The notes under the pieces were generated by a model, which searched no databases, had not been told where the DNA came from, and saw only the letters and a list, made by a program, of their open reading frames with translations. This document shows, one piece after another, positions 18,246-27,380 of a stretch of 64,000 bases of DNA (position 1 is the stretch's first letter; every line of letters starts with the position of its first letter). Origin of the DNA: Candidatus Ferrigenium altingense (GTDB lineage: Bacteria > Pseudomonadota > Gammaproteobacteria > Burkholderiales > Gallionellaceae); assembly GCA_020621985.1 (NCBI GenBank), contig JAHRYS010000006.1, positions 1 to 64,000 of the forward strand. The letters are read 5' to 3'. Position numbers and translations under genes: made by a program.

Positions 18246-18638
18246 CTAGATTTTTTTATCCCGCTCCGGCGGCACGAGCAGCCAGGCAAACAGCACCAGG
18301 ATTCCAAACAAGGTATAGGCAACCGTAAAGACCCAAGGGTCGAAATCATAGGACAGGATCTCATGCAGCCAGTGCTGGATGAAAGAGCTTGAATAGGCCT
18401 CGCCGCCCGCCGCCTCCCTTGACCGGCTCTCCCACTCGGTCAGCGGGCATACCAGGCCTAGCCATGACTCCGCTATCACGATGCCGATTGCCAGAAGGTG
18501 GGCTAACCTGAACCACAAGTTCCTGATCCAGCCCCAACGCCGACACTTTCCGAGCAGGACTGCTACCAGCCCCAGAACGACAAATGCCACGAATAAGGCA
18601 TGCGTGATGAGAATGAGATCAGCCAGGAACAGGTGCAT
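18246..18638 (-). CDS. DUF2784 family membrane protein
   Basis: This 130-residue protein has four hydrophobic helices: about 4-28 (LADLILITHALFVAFVVLGL), 41-62, a weaker one, and 103-123. The short family motifs RLAHLLAIGIV and ESWLGLVCPLTEWE, then FIQHWLHEILSYD, are those of DUF2784. No biochemical role is known. It is on the strand of aspC but separated from it by a repeat, and probably stands alone. Confidence 0.8.
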   Translation of the reverse strand: MHLFLADLILITHALFVAFVVLGLVAVLLGKCRRWGWIRNLWFRLAHLLAIGIVIAESWLGLVCPLTEWESRSREAAGGEAYSSSFIQHWLHEILSYDFDPWVFTVAYTLFGILVLFAWLLVPPERDKKI

Positions 18639-18785
18639 ATTCGTTCAATCCTTCGTCAATGCAGGCGCTGCCCGGCGCGACCGGCACCGGCAATGCTTTC
18701 ACGATTGCTGGTGCCATAACGATTCGAACTTGAAAATCATCTAGCCGACCTCCCACCGCCGGTGGCGGTGGGGTGAGCGAGGCCC
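18639..18785. other. Spacer with two hairpins before the IS remnant
   Basis: It contains a 12-bp hairpin GGCACCGGCAAT/ATTGCTGGTGCC at 18683-18715 and a GC-rich palindrome CCCACCGCCGGTGGCGGTGG at about 18753-18773. Neither has a T tract. No gene was seen. Confidence 0.4.
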
Positions 18786-19324
18786 GATTTTATGGACGGG
18801 CAAGTTGATGTTATTTTATCAACATCCATGAAACGCATCCCCCATCGTATTTTTACGGCAGAATTCAAACGTGAAGCAATCAAGTTAATCACAAAGCAAG
18901 GTCTGACATTGGCGGAAGCTGGCAGAAAGTTGGACGTTGCCACCAAATTATTGCGTACCTGGATGGATCAGCAAGAACGTGGCAAACTCAAGCCCAGCCT
19001 TGGCGCATCAAAGCTCACGGCAGATCAGCAGCGCATACCGTGCGTTACAAGCCAGCTACGGCATGAAGACATCGATGAGCCGAAAAGGAAACTGCTGGGA
19101 CAACGCGCCGATGGAGAGCTTCTTTGGCACACCCAAAACGGAAAGCCTGCATCACTACCGCTTTGCTACCCGTGAGCAGGCTAGGCAGGCGGTCTTTGAA
19201 TACATCGAGGTGTTTTACAATCGCATCCGACGACATGCGAAACTCGGCAATCAAGTACCCGCTGATTTCGCTAACCAGCAACAATTTGCGGCATAATTCA
19301 AACGACTTGCCCGTCCACTAAATC
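18786..19324 (+). mobile_element. Internally deleted IS3-type insertion sequence with both ends intact
   Basis: The terminal inverted repeats are visible: left GATTTTATGGACGGGCAAGT (18786-18805, extending to 18807), and right, read inverted, GATTTAGTGGACGGGCAAGT (to 19303). Between them lie an OrfA start and an OrfB end. The 539 bp compare with about 1.2 kb for a full IS3-type element, so about 0.7 kb in the middle is missing. It cannot make a transposase but could be moved by a relative. Confidence 0.8.
18828..19296 (+). pseudogene. IS3-family transposase remnant (OrfA head joined to OrfB tail)
   Basis: From 18828, MKRIPHRIFTAEFKREAIKL and the following GLTLAEAGRKLDVATKLLRTW form the helix-turn-helix of an IS3 OrfA. 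At about 19026 this breaks off. A different frame then gives AYRALQASYGMKTSMSRKGN, CWDNAPMESFFG and FEYIEVFYNRIRRH, the end of an OrfB with the last catalytic Glu. Both aspartates of the DDE triad were in the deleted part, so it is inactive. Confidence 0.88.
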
Positions 19325-19374
19325 GGACTCCGCTCAGTAACCATGATGAAGGAGCTTGCAAAGGGTAGCTACGA

Positions 19375-19403
19375 AAAAGAAAACCCCGCCGAAGCGGGGT
19401 TTC
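19375..19403 (-). terminator. Terminator of tRNA-Val
   Basis: On the - strand, AACCCCGC pairs with GCGGGGTT around a TTCG loop, followed by TTCTTTT. It begins 6 bases after the tRNA end. Confidence 0.85.
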
Positions 19404-19408
19404 ATATT

Positions 19409-19483
19409 TGGTGGGTCGTAGTGGGTTCGAACCACTGGCCCCCGCCGTGTGAAGGCGATGCTCTACCACTGAGCTAACGACCC
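19409..19483 (-). tRNA. tRNA-Val (CAC)
   Basis: This is a 75-base cloverleaf with encoded CCA. The seven-base anticodon loop TTCACAC gives anticodon CAC, reading GTG. The acceptor GGGTCGT pairs with ACGACCC, with A as discriminator. Confidence 0.93.
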
Positions 19484-19634
19484 AAATTTGTTGTCATCCC
19501 GTATAACCAACTTGGAATTGGTACAGGGAAAATCAGGGAAAATTATTACCTGACTTGTGATGATATTGGATTACATCCAATCACATCATTTTTTTCTCTT
19601 TCAATGGCTTGCCTTGATATTTCGAGGTCTTTTT

Positions 19635-19676
19635 TGCCGTGTGAAGGCAGTGCTCTACCGCTGAACTAACCGCCCC
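19635..19676 (-). pseudogene. 5' half of a tRNA-Val-like gene
   Basis: On the - strand, GGGGCGGTTAGTTCAGCGGT followed by AGAGCACTGCCTTCACACGG gives a 5' acceptor strand, D arm and full anticodon arm with CAC. The sequence then runs into A6 and AT-rich DNA with no T arm or 3' acceptor. It differs from the intact tRNA-Val at several positions, so it is not a fresh copy. The 19484-19799 spacer (316 bp) holds nothing else except the upstream region of gltX, with a TAAAAT box at 19763-19768. Confidence 0.75.
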
Positions 19677-19799
19677 GAGGAGGGCGCGAATTAGAGCATA
19701 GCGCTGCGGCTCCAGTCAATGACCCAAGCTATTTCTTTGTGCGCGCAACAGCCAAGCTGGCGTAAAATGCGCGCCTTATTTGCCTTGCCTGTTTAAGTT

Positions 19800-21191
19800 A
19801 TGACCATACGCACTCGTTTCGCACCCAGCCCCACCGGCTATCTGCATATCGGCGGTGCACGCACTGCCTTGTTCTCCTGGGCATACGCGCGCAAGCTGGG
19901 CGGTACCTTCATTTTGCGTATCGAGGATACCGATCTGGAGCGTTCCACGCTGGAGTCGGAGCAGGCAATCCTGGACGGGATGTCGTGGTTGAATCTGGAT
20001 TACGACGAGGGGCCGTTCTACCAGATGCGGCGCATGGATCGCTACAAGGCGGTGCTTCAGCAGATGCTCGATGAGGGTACGGCTTATTATTGTTATACCG
20101 CGCCGGAAGAACTGGAAGCCATGCGCGAAGCGCAGCGTGCGCGCGGTGAGAAGCCGCGTTATGACGGGCGTTGGCGGACGGAGCAGGGCAAGGTTCTGCC
20201 AGCTTCGCCACAGGGGATCAAACCGGTAGTGCGTTTCAAGAACCCTCTCCATGGCGTGGCAGCGTGGGACGACATGGTTAAAGGCAAGATCGTGTTCGAG
20301 AACAGCGAACTGGATGACCTGATCATCGCCCGTGCCGACGGCACGCCGACTTACAACTTCTGCGTGGTAGTGGACGACCTGGATATGGGCATCACCCAGG
20401 TCATCCGCGGCGACGATCACGTCAACAACACGCCGCGCCAGATCAATATCCTCAAGGCATTGGGGGCAACGCTTCCGCAATATGCGCATGTGCCGATGAT
20501 ATTGGGCAGCGATGGTGAGCGGCTGTCCAAGCGGCATGGCGCGGTGAGCGTGATGCAATATGCCGAGGACGGCTTTTTGCCGGAAGCACTGATCAATTAT
20601 CTGGCGCGTTTGGGCTGGTCGCACGGCGATGAGGAAATTTTCTCCGTGCAGCAGCTCGTCGAATGGTTCGATTTACGCCACATCAGCAAATCGGCGGCGC
20701 AGTTCAATCCGGAAAAGCTGCGCTGGCTGAATCAGCATTACATCAAACAGGCCGACAATGCGCGTTTGGCCGAATTGGTGCGCAAACATCTGGCGGAGCG
20801 CGGCGTGCAGGCAAGCGATGCGCCGCCACTGGAAGCGGTGATCGCCCTGTATAAGGAGCGCGCCGCGACGTTGCTGGAATTGGCGGACGAGGCGGAAGTC
20901 TTTTATATCGAAGTGCATCCAACGCAGGAACTGCTGGATGCGCATCTGGTGCCGGAAGTGCTGCCCGCGTTGCGCGAACTCGCCGCACGTTTTGCCGATG
21001 TCGCCTGGGAAGCTCCCGCGCTGGGCGCGCTGATAAAGGAATTGCTGGCCAAACACAATCTGAAAATGCCCAAGCTGGCGATGCCGTTGCGCGTGATGCT
21101 GGTCGGGCAGACGCACACGCCGTCGGTTGATGCTGTGCTGGTGCTGTTCCCGCGCGAGACCGTGCTGGCGCGCATGAAGAGGTACCTGTAA
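19800..21191 (+). CDS. gltX: Glutamyl-tRNA synthetase
   Basis: GltX charges tRNA-Glu with glutamate. This class I synthetase of 463 residues has [18 protein letters not shown] with the HIGH-equivalent HIGG at 16-19, FILRIEDTD, and the KMSKS equivalent LSKRHG at about 241. The anticodon-binding helical C-terminus has the usual length, and RYL is the end. The tRNA-Glu gene lies 176 bp downstream. Confidence 0.97.
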   Translation: MTIRTRFAPSPTGYLHIGGARTALFSWAYARKLGGTFILRIEDTDLERSTLESEQAILDGMSWLNLDYDEGPFYQMRRMDRYKAVLQQMLDEGTAYYCYTAPEELEAMREAQRARGEKPRYDGRWRTEQGKVLPASPQGIKPVVRFKNPLHGVAAWDDMVKGKIVFENSELDDLIIARADGTPTYNFCVVVDDLDMGITQVIRGDDHVNNTPRQINILKALGATLPQYAHVPMILGSDGERLSKRHGAVSVMQYAEDGFLPEALINYLARLGWSHGDEEIFSVQQLVEWFDLRHISKSAAQFNPEKLRWLNQHYIKQADNARLAELVRKHLAERGVQASDAPPLEAVIALYKERAATLLELADEAEVFYIEVHPTQELLDAHLVPEVLPALRELAARFADVAWEAPALGALIKELLAKHNLKMPKLAMPLRVMLVGQTHTPSVDAVLVLFPRETVLARMKRYL

Positions 21192-21222
21192 TCTCTTTGG
21201 GTAATTTTTTCGGGAAGTTGGC

Positions 21223-21251
21223 TTTACAAGCATAGGCCGCATCACTATAAT
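21223..21251 (+). promoter_or_regulatory. Sigma-70 promoter of the tRNA-Ala/tRNA-Glu unit
   Basis: TTTACA at 21223-21228 and a perfect TATAAT at 21246-21251 are 17 bp apart. GCGCGC follows the -10 box like a stringent GC discriminator. The predicted start is about 13 bp before the tRNA. Confidence 0.75.
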
Positions 21252-21270
21252 GCGCGCTCTTTCGAGGTAC

Positions 21271-21346
<76 letters not shown>

Positions 21347-21366
21347 AAAGAGCTTTAAAAATCAAA

Positions 21367-21442
21367 GTCCCTATCGTCTAGAGGCCTAGGACATCGCCCT
21401 TTCACGGCGGTAACACGAGTTCGAATCTCGTTGGGGACGCCA
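21367..21442 (+). tRNA. tRNA-Glu (TTC)
   Basis: The acceptor GTCCCTA pairs with TGGGGAC, with discriminator G and encoded CCA. The anticodon loop CTTTCAC gives TTC. It lies 20 bp after tRNA-Ala and probably shares its transcript. Confidence 0.96.
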
Positions 21443-21569
21443 AACAAATGATCGCGTGGTTTGTATCGCGCGATGTCGATGAAGATCAGATTGCGGAGTT
21501 TTAGCGGTCTCGATAAATCAGTCAAACCAGGAACGCATCAGCGTCCTGAATCTGCTCCAAATATACTTT

Positions 21570-21605
21570 GCCACCCACCCACCCACCCACCCACCCAGCC
21601 AGCCA
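21570..21605. repeat. CCCA tetranucleotide tract
   Basis: CCAC is repeated in about seven tandem units, followed by two CAGC-type variants. It lies between tRNA-Glu and the end of the cNMP/GGDEF gene. The tract could vary in length by slippage but is in no recognised gene. Confidence 0.85.
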
Positions 21606-21651
21606 TTGCTCGGCTCAATGCTTATCGGCGGTGCGGGGTGATTTTTGTTTT

Positions 21652-22707
21652 TCAGGTTGCGCCCCCAGGCCAGAGGGACATAAAAGGCTTGACCGGCAAA
21701 GCGGTATCTACCTCTGCCGATAGTTGCGCCGTTTCACGCTCCAGATCCTTATCCCACCACTTTACGCAGTTGCCGCCGCTTTCTGCGGCCTGCTGCAAAG
21801 CTTCATGAGCGCGGGCAAACAGGCTGACCGGAGTGTCGTCCAAATTCGCCAGGCTGACGCCCAGAGACACGCTGATAGGCGGCAAGGCATCGCCGCTGGG
21901 CAACACAACCACGGATCCGCTGATCGCCGTTCTCAGCCTTTCTGCCGCTATGCAGCCGTCGGCCAGGGTGGTGTGCGGCATGAAAACGGCGAATTGTTCG
22001 CCGATAAAATGCCCGGCCTGGTCATCCGGGCGCAAGCAGGACAACATGGTGCGTGCGGTATCCCGCAGTACTTGTTCGCTGCCAAGCTGGCCATATTTGT
22101 CGTCCAATTCCTTGAATTGGTCTATTTTTGCCATCATGAGGCAGCTTGGCTGCTTGTCGAAAACATTGCGGCGCAAATAGCGGCTGATTTTCTCTTCTAT
22201 CCATTGCCGGTTATGAAGGCCTGTCATTTCATCGATAATTGAGGTGCCTGAGAACCCGTGATGGAATTCATGGTTTTCTGACATGATTGAGCTGTCAGGG
22301 CGAATACGCATGCTTAATACGCTGAGCATGTTATGCGCGGCTTGATGCGAACTATCGATCAACTCCCACAGCGCGGCATGGCCGATCGCAAGCAGCTTGC
22401 AGTCGGTAGCGGCAATGACGTATGCCGGAATATGCACATCTCCTATGATGGACGTTTCCCCCACGCATTCCCCTTCACCAAGCATGGCGATAGGTTCGAC
22501 GCCGGAATCTTTTGTCTGGATGCTCAGGCGCCCGGAAAGAATGACATAAACCACATTGTTGGCCTGGCCTGGAACCAACAATGTTTCGCCTGAATTCAAG
22601 GTGCGCAGCCTGGACTCATTTAGCTTCCCGGCGAGTAACTTGCCGGACACCCCTTGGAATAAGGGAGCCGTTTGCAATGCTTTAAAAACTTCGGGAGAGC
22701 GAATCAC
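21652..22707 (-). CDS. Cyclic nucleotide-binding domain protein with degenerate GGDEF domain
   Basis: This is a 351-residue cytoplasmic signalling protein. An N-terminal cNMP-binding fold (about 15-125) shows LNSGETLLVPGQANNVVYVI, GRLSI and GEGECVGETSIIGD, which corresponds to the phosphate-binding cassette without its usual arginine. A GGDEF domain follows (about 160-325), with DEMTGLHNRQW and KIDQFKELDDKYG. Its signature loop reads FIGEQF instead of YGGDEF, so cyclase activity is unlikely and it may bind c-di-GMP, GTP or a partner. No effector partner is adjacent. Its 5' region faces greB. Confidence 0.88.
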   Translation of the reverse strand: MIRSPEVFKALQTAPLFQGVSGKLLAGKLNESRLRTLNSGETLLVPGQANNVVYVILSGRLSIQTKDSGVEPIAMLGEGECVGETSIIGDVHIPAYVIAATDCKLLAIGHAALWELIDSSHQAAHNMLSVLSMRIRPDSSIMSENHEFHHGFSGTSIIDEMTGLHNRQWIEEKISRYLRRNVFDKQPSCLMMAKIDQFKELDDKYGQLGSEQVLRDTARTMLSCLRPDDQAGHFIGEQFAVFMPHTTLADGCIAAERLRTAISGSVVVLPSGDALPPISVSLGVSLANLDDTPVSLFARAHEALQQAAESGGNCVKWWDKDLERETAQLSAEVDTALPVKPFMSLWPGGAT

Positions 22708-22947
22708 GTCGTTACCTCTTTGCGGTTAATCAATCTGAAGTCCGCGCGTGTCAAGACGCATCAAGAATTGACCGGTTGTGTTCAATGAAAGCTGACCAGG
22801 CGATAATACTCGGAAGCCTTGATTTACGGCTATTCTAAATCGATTTCGTCATGGCCAGTTATTGATGTGTGAAAAACGCCCAATCCGGCCGATACCCGGT
22901 ATAAGTTTTGTTCGGCCGGGAGTTGGCATTGCTGTAAAATTTGCACC

Positions 22948-23502
22948 ATGAGCAAAGCATTCACACGCGAAAGCGATACCGAAGACGACGAGTCAGAACC
23001 CTCCGCACAGTTGCCTGTTGGCGTTAAAAATTACATCACCCCCAACGGGTATCGCAAGCTGAAAGAAGAGTTGGATCATCTGTGGAAGGTGGAGCGCCCG
23101 GCGTTGGTTAAAACCATTACCTGGGCGGCATCCAACGGCGATCGCTCGGAAAACGGCGATTATATTTATGGCAAGAAGCGCCTGCGCGAGATCGACCGCC
23201 GCGTGCGCTTCCTGCGCAAGCGCATGGAGCTGGCCGAGGTCGTCGATCCGGCGCAGCGCGGCGAGTGCGATCAAGTATTTTTCGGTGCAACCGTGATGGT
23301 TTGCGACGACAACGGATGCGAGAGCATCTACAGCATCGTCGGGGTGGACGAGGCGGATGTGGGCTCCGGCCTGATCAGCTGGGTCTCGCCACTGGCGCGA
23401 ACGCTGCTCAAATTGCGCGAAGGCGAAGTGGCGACATTGCGCACGCCGGTTGGTGTCCAGGAGCTGGAAATCCTGTCAGTGAGATATCGCGAGTTGGGCT
23501 GA
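22948..23502 (+). CDS. greB: Transcription elongation factor GreB
   Basis: GreB rescues backtracked RNA polymerase by stimulating transcript cleavage through the secondary channel. The 184 residues begin with an acidic disordered stretch, then a coiled-coil hairpin (about 30-105) with the acidic tip NGDRSENGDY, then an FKBP-like C-terminal domain ending EILSVRYREL. The acidic N-terminal extension makes it slightly longer than E. coli GreB (158). The KRLREIDRRVRFLRKRME segment separates GreB from GreA. Confidence 0.93.
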   Translation: MSKAFTRESDTEDDESEPSAQLPVGVKNYITPNGYRKLKEELDHLWKVERPALVKTITWAASNGDRSENGDYIYGKKRLREIDRRVRFLRKRMELAEVVDPAQRGECDQVFFGATVMVCDDNGCESIYSIVGVDEADVGSGLISWVSPLARTLLKLREGEVATLRTPVGVQELEILSVRYRELG

Positions 23503-23506
23503 CTTA

Positions 23507-23649
23507 AGGGAGCCTCTAAGAATTCAGAGTTCGCCTAAATGCAAGGCGCGGAAAAAATTTCGCAGCGCCACATATATTTAATATGTCAGCAAGAAATTTT
23601 TTCCGCAACGCAGCAGTTGGGATGAAATGTGAATTTTTAGAGGTTCCCT
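23507..23649. repeat. MITE-like inverted-repeat element between greB and glnB
   Basis: The outer arms AGGGAGCCTCTAAGAATTC and GAATTTTTAGAGGTTCCCT flank the inner arms GCGGAAAAAATTTC and GAAATTTTTTCCGC. The whole 143 bp can fold into one long hairpin. A related element sits before hypA at 33712. There is no coding capacity. Confidence 0.8.
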
Positions 23650-23708
23650 CAATTATTCGCTGCTCTTGGTACAATTACGCCATTCAAGCAAGGATAACGA
23701 CACACTAA

Positions 23709-24065
<357 letters not shown>

Positions 24066-24090
24066 GTTCAGATAGAACATGTGAAGTGAT

Positions 24091-24118
24091 TTACCGGCCT
24101 GCGCTGCATGCGTATAAT
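24091..24118 (+). promoter_or_regulatory. Promoter of guaB
   Basis: TTACCG (24091-24096) and a perfect TATAAT (24113-24118) are 16 bp apart, followed by GCGCGC. The box overlaps an in-frame upstream ATG at 24108, which shows that the ATG at 24144 is the true start of guaB. Confidence 0.65.
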
Positions 24119-24143
24119 GCGCGCTTTGCCGGGAGCATGTTCC

Positions 24144-25604
24144 ATGCGCATCATTCAGAAAGCACTAACCTTTGACGACGTTCTGCTCGTTCCTGCCTAT
24201 TCCAATGTATTGCCGCGCGATGTCACCCTGCGCACCCAGCTTACCCGCAACATCAGCCTGAACATCCCGCTGCTTTCTGCCGCGATGGACACCGTCACGG
24301 AATCGCGCCTCGCGATTGCCCTGGCGCAAGAGGGCGGTATCGGCATCATGCATAAAAACATGCCGGCCCATGCGCAGGCCGCCCAGGTCGCCAGGGTCAA
24401 GCGTTTTGAAAGCGGCGTGGTCAAGGATCCCATCACCATCACGCCGGACATGACGGTGCGCGATGTGCTGGTTTTGACGCGCCAGCACAAGATTTCCGGT
24501 TTGCCGGTGGTGCAGGGCAAGCAACTGGTCGGCATCGTGACCAACCGCGATCTGCGCTTCGAGAGCAACCTGGATCAGCCAATCCGGAACATCATGACGC
24601 CGCGCGAGCGGCTGATCACCGTCAAGGAAAACACCAGCCTGGATGAGGCGCGCAGCCTGATGCACAAGCATCGCATCGAGCGCGTATTGGTGGTCAATGA
24701 TGCATTCGAACTGTGCGGGCTGATGACGGTAAAGGACATCCTTAAATCCAGCGAACACCCGCTGGCTTGCAAGGACAGCCTGGGCCGCCTGCGTGCCGGC
24801 GCGGCGGTCGGCGTGGGCGAGGGGACGGAAGAGCGCGTCGCGTTGCTGGCCGAGGCCGGGGTGGACGTGATCGTGGTGGACACCGCGCACGGCCATTCGC
24901 AGGGCGTGCTGGATCGCGTCAAATGGGTCAAGAGCAATTTTCCGCAGGTCGAGGTGATCGGCGGCAACATCGCCACCGGCGGTGCGGCGCAGGCGTTGCT
25001 GGATCACGGCGCGGACGGCGTGAAAGTCGGCATCGGCCCGGGTTCGATCTGCACCACGCGCATCGTCGCGGGCGTGGGCGTGCCGCAGATCGCCGCAATC
25101 CAGAATGTGGCAAAGGTCTTGCAAGGCACCGGCGTGCCGCTGATCGCCGACGGCGGCATCCGTTATTCCGGCGACATCGCCAAGGCGATCGCAGCGGGCG
25201 CACATGCCGTGATGCTCGGCGGGTTGTTCGCCGGAACCGAAGAAGCGCCGGGCGAAATCGAGCTGTTTCAGGGGCGTTCCTACAAATCCTATCGCGGCAT
25301 GGGCAGCCTGGGGGCGATGCAGCAGGGCTCCAGCGACCGCTACTTTCAGGAAGGCGAAGCCAATCAGGACAAGCTGGTGCCGGAAGGCGTCGAAGGCCGC
25401 GTGGCTTACAAGGGCAGCGTGCTGGCGGTGATCCATCAACTGATGGGCGGTTTGCGCGCCAGCATGGGTTATCTCGGTTGCGCCGACATTGCCACGATGC
25501 ACACCAAGGCCGAATTTGTCGAAATCACTTCTTCCGGTATCCGTGAATCGCATGTGCATGACGTGCAGATCACCAAGGAAGCGCCGAATTATCATATTGA
25601 CTAA
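24144..25604 (+). CDS. guaB: Inosine-5'-monophosphate dehydrogenase
   Basis: GuaB oxidises IMP to XMP with NAD, the first committed step to GMP. The 486 residues form a TIM barrel ([19 protein letters not shown]) interrupted by two CBS domains at about 90-200. The catalytic loop GPGSICTTR carries Cys303. The [12 protein letters not shown] and MGSLGAMQ phosphate-binding segments and the flap follow. The start is fixed by the promoter position and by GGGAGC upstream. guaA follows after 109 bp, so the pathway is encoded in order. Confidence 0.97.
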   Translation: MRIIQKALTFDDVLLVPAYSNVLPRDVTLRTQLTRNISLNIPLLSAAMDTVTESRLAIALAQEGGIGIMHKNMPAHAQAAQVARVKRFESGVVKDPITITPDMTVRDVLVLTRQHKISGLPVVQGKQLVGIVTNRDLRFESNLDQPIRNIMTPRERLITVKENTSLDEARSLMHKHRIERVLVVNDAFELCGLMTVKDILKSSEHPLACKDSLGRLRAGAAVGVGEGTEERVALLAEAGVDVIVVDTAHGHSQGVLDRVKWVKSNFPQVEVIGGNIATGGAAQALLDHGADGVKVGIGPGSICTTRIVAGVGVPQIAAIQNVAKVLQGTGVPLIADGGIRYSGDIAKAIAAGAHAVMLGGLFAGTEEAPGEIELFQGRSYKSYRGMGSLGAMQQGSSDRYFQEGEANQDKLVPEGVEGRVAYKGSVLAVIHQLMGGLRASMGYLGCADIATMHTKAEFVEITSSGIRESHVHDVQITKEAPNYHID

Positions 25605-25608
25605 CTGC

Positions 25609-25703
25609 GGGAAGGGAGAAGGGGGAAGAGAGAAGGGTAAAACCGGCCATCTTCTTCACCCTTGAGCGCCATAGGCGCGATCCCTTCTCCCTTAACTCTT
25701 CCC
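25609..25703. repeat. Purine-rich inverted repeat between guaB and guaA
   Basis: GGGAAGGGAGAAGGG and GGGAAGAGAGAAGGG on the left face CCCTTCTCCCTTAACTCTTC on the right, with a GCGCCATAGGCGC hairpin inside. It may be a dispersed element and could lower guaA expression relative to guaB. Confidence 0.65.
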
Positions 25704-25713
25704 AGGCTTTAAC

Positions 25714-27294
25714 ATGCATAAAAAAATCCTCATTCTCGATTTCGGCTCGCAATACACCCAACTCATCGCGCGCCGCGTGCGCGAAACTCATGTTTATTGC
25801 GAGCTGCATCCGTGGGATATGTCGGAAGCCGACATTCGTGCCTTCGCACCGAGCGGCATCATCCTCTCCGGGGGGCCGAATTCCGTTTATGAAGAAGAGA
25901 CGCCCAAGGCGCCGCAGATCGTGTTCGATCTGGGTGTGCCGGTGCTGGGCATTTGCTACGGCATGCAGACCATGGCGGCGCAACTGGGCGGCACGGTGGA
26001 AAACGGGCTGGTGCGCGAATTCGGCTACGCGGAAATCCGCGCGCAGGGGCATTCCGCGTTGCTGCGCGACATCCAGGATCGCGCCAATAGCGAAGGCCAC
26101 GGCCTGATCGACGTGTGGATGAGCCACGGCGACAAAGTGACCGCGCTGCCGCCGGGCTTCTCGGTGATCGCCAGCAACCCCGCCACGCCCATCGCCGGCA
26201 TGGCGGACGAAACGCGGCGTTTTTACGCGCTGCAATTCCATCCCGAAGTGACGCATACCCGGCAAGGCAAGGCGATGCTCGGCCGCTTCGTGCACGACAT
26301 CTGCGGCTGCACGCAGGACTGGAATATGCCGGACTATATCGGCGAAGCGGTGGAAAAGATTCGCGCCCAGGTCGGCAGCGACGAAGTGATCCTGGGACTG
26401 TCCGGCGGGGTGGATTCCTCGGTGGCGGCGGCGCTGATCCACCGCGCCATCGGCGACCAACTGACCTGCGTGTTCGTGGACAACGGCCTGCTGCGCCTGA
26501 ACGAAGCGGCGCAGGTGATGGAAACCTTTGCCAGTCATCTGCACATGAAAGTGATCCACGTCGATGCCAGCGCGGAGTTTTTGCAGCACCTGACCGGTGT
26601 CACCGATCCGGAGAAAAAACGCAAAATCATCGGGCGCGAGTTTGTCGAAGTATTCCAGCGCGAAGCCAAAAAACTGCCGCAGGCCAAGTGGCTGGCGCAG
26701 GGTACGATTTACCCGGACGTGATCGAATCTGCCGGCGCGAAGACCAAGAAGGCGCATGCCATCAAATCGCACCACAACGTCGGCGGCCTGCCGGAAAGTT
26801 TGCACCTCAAGCTGCTGGAGCCGTTGCGCGAACTGTTCAAGGACGAAGTGCGCGAGCTCGGTGTCGCGCTGGGCTTGGCGCACGGCATGGTGTACCGCCA
26901 CCCGTTTCCCGGCCCCGGCCTCGGGGTGCGCATCCTCGGCGAAGTGAAACGCGAGTACGCCGACCTGCTGCGCCGCGCCGATGCGATCTTCATCGAAGAG
27001 CTGCACGCGACCAGGGATGAAGACGGCAAGTCCTGGTATGAAAAAACCTCGCAAGCCTTCACCGTATTCCTGCCGGTCAAGAGCGTCGGCGTGATGGGCG
27101 ATGGCCGCACCTACGAATGGGTTGTGGCCTTGCGCGCGGTACAGACGCAGGATTTCATGACCGCGCACTGGGCGGAACTGCCTTACTCGCTGCTGGGCAA
27201 GGTCTCCAACCGCATCATCAACGAAGTGCGCGGCATCAACCGCGTGGTGTACGATATCTCCGGCAAGCCACCCGCCACGATCGAGTGGGAGTAA
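25714..27294 (+). CDS. guaA: GMP synthase (glutamine-hydrolysing)
   Basis: GuaA converts XMP to GMP using ATP and glutamine. The 526 residues have the class I glutamine amidotransferase domain with nucleophile Cys81 in LGICYGMQ and the His/Glu pair in FHPEVTHT. The ATP pyrophosphatase domain carries the P-loop [13 protein letters not shown], and the dimerisation domain ends PATIEWE. Length and motifs are normal. Confidence 0.97.
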   Translation: MHKKILILDFGSQYTQLIARRVRETHVYCELHPWDMSEADIRAFAPSGIILSGGPNSVYEEETPKAPQIVFDLGVPVLGICYGMQTMAAQLGGTVENGLVREFGYAEIRAQGHSALLRDIQDRANSEGHGLIDVWMSHGDKVTALPPGFSVIASNPATPIAGMADETRRFYALQFHPEVTHTRQGKAMLGRFVHDICGCTQDWNMPDYIGEAVEKIRAQVGSDEVILGLSGGVDSSVAAALIHRAIGDQLTCVFVDNGLLRLNEAAQVMETFASHLHMKVIHVDASAEFLQHLTGVTDPEKKRKIIGREFVEVFQREAKKLPQAKWLAQGTIYPDVIESAGAKTKKAHAIKSHHNVGGLPESLHLKLLEPLRELFKDEVRELGVALGLAHGMVYRHPFPGPGLGVRILGEVKREYADLLRRADAIFIEELHATRDEDGKSWYEKTSQAFTVFLPVKSVGVMGDGRTYEWVVALRAVQTQDFMTAHWAELPYSLLGKVSNRIINEVRGINRVVYDISGKPPATIEWE

Positions 27295-27318
27295 CTGGTC
27301 GTGTTTCGCACGGCATCT

Positions 27319-27348
27319 TTGGCCTGATTGTATTGCGGGGTCTATAAC
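27319..27348 (+). promoter_or_regulatory. Possible sigma-70 promoter of the hox operon
   Basis: TTGGCC at 27319-27324 and TATAAC at 27343-27348 are 18 bp apart, 33 bp before the preferred hoxF start. No sigma-54 promoter with correct GG/GC spacing was found here. Confidence 0.4.
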
Positions 27349-27380
27349 GTGGCAGCGTGTCATCCATACGGGAGCGCTTC

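Noticed and set aside
18639..19680. Live genomic island
   Set aside because: There is an IS remnant and a half tRNA but no integrase or cargo gene, so only a scar can be argued.
21560..21610. CRISPR-like repeat at the CCCA tract
   Set aside because: It is a pure tetranucleotide tandem with no spacers. No regularly spaced repeat was seen anywhere in the window.
24108..24143. Upstream ATG for guaB
   Set aside because: It overlaps the -10 box of the guaB promoter and would add residues not found in the family.
27310..27345. TTGGCC...TTGC before hoxF as a sigma-54 (-24/-12) promoter
   Set aside because: The GG and GC pairs are 14 bases apart instead of the fixed 12, so the spacing rule is broken. 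A sigma-70-like pair fits better.
25570..27363. Long reverse-strand frame covering guaA
   Set aside because: It lies entirely opposite a well-supported GMP synthase and shows His/Arg/Gln-rich shadow composition.
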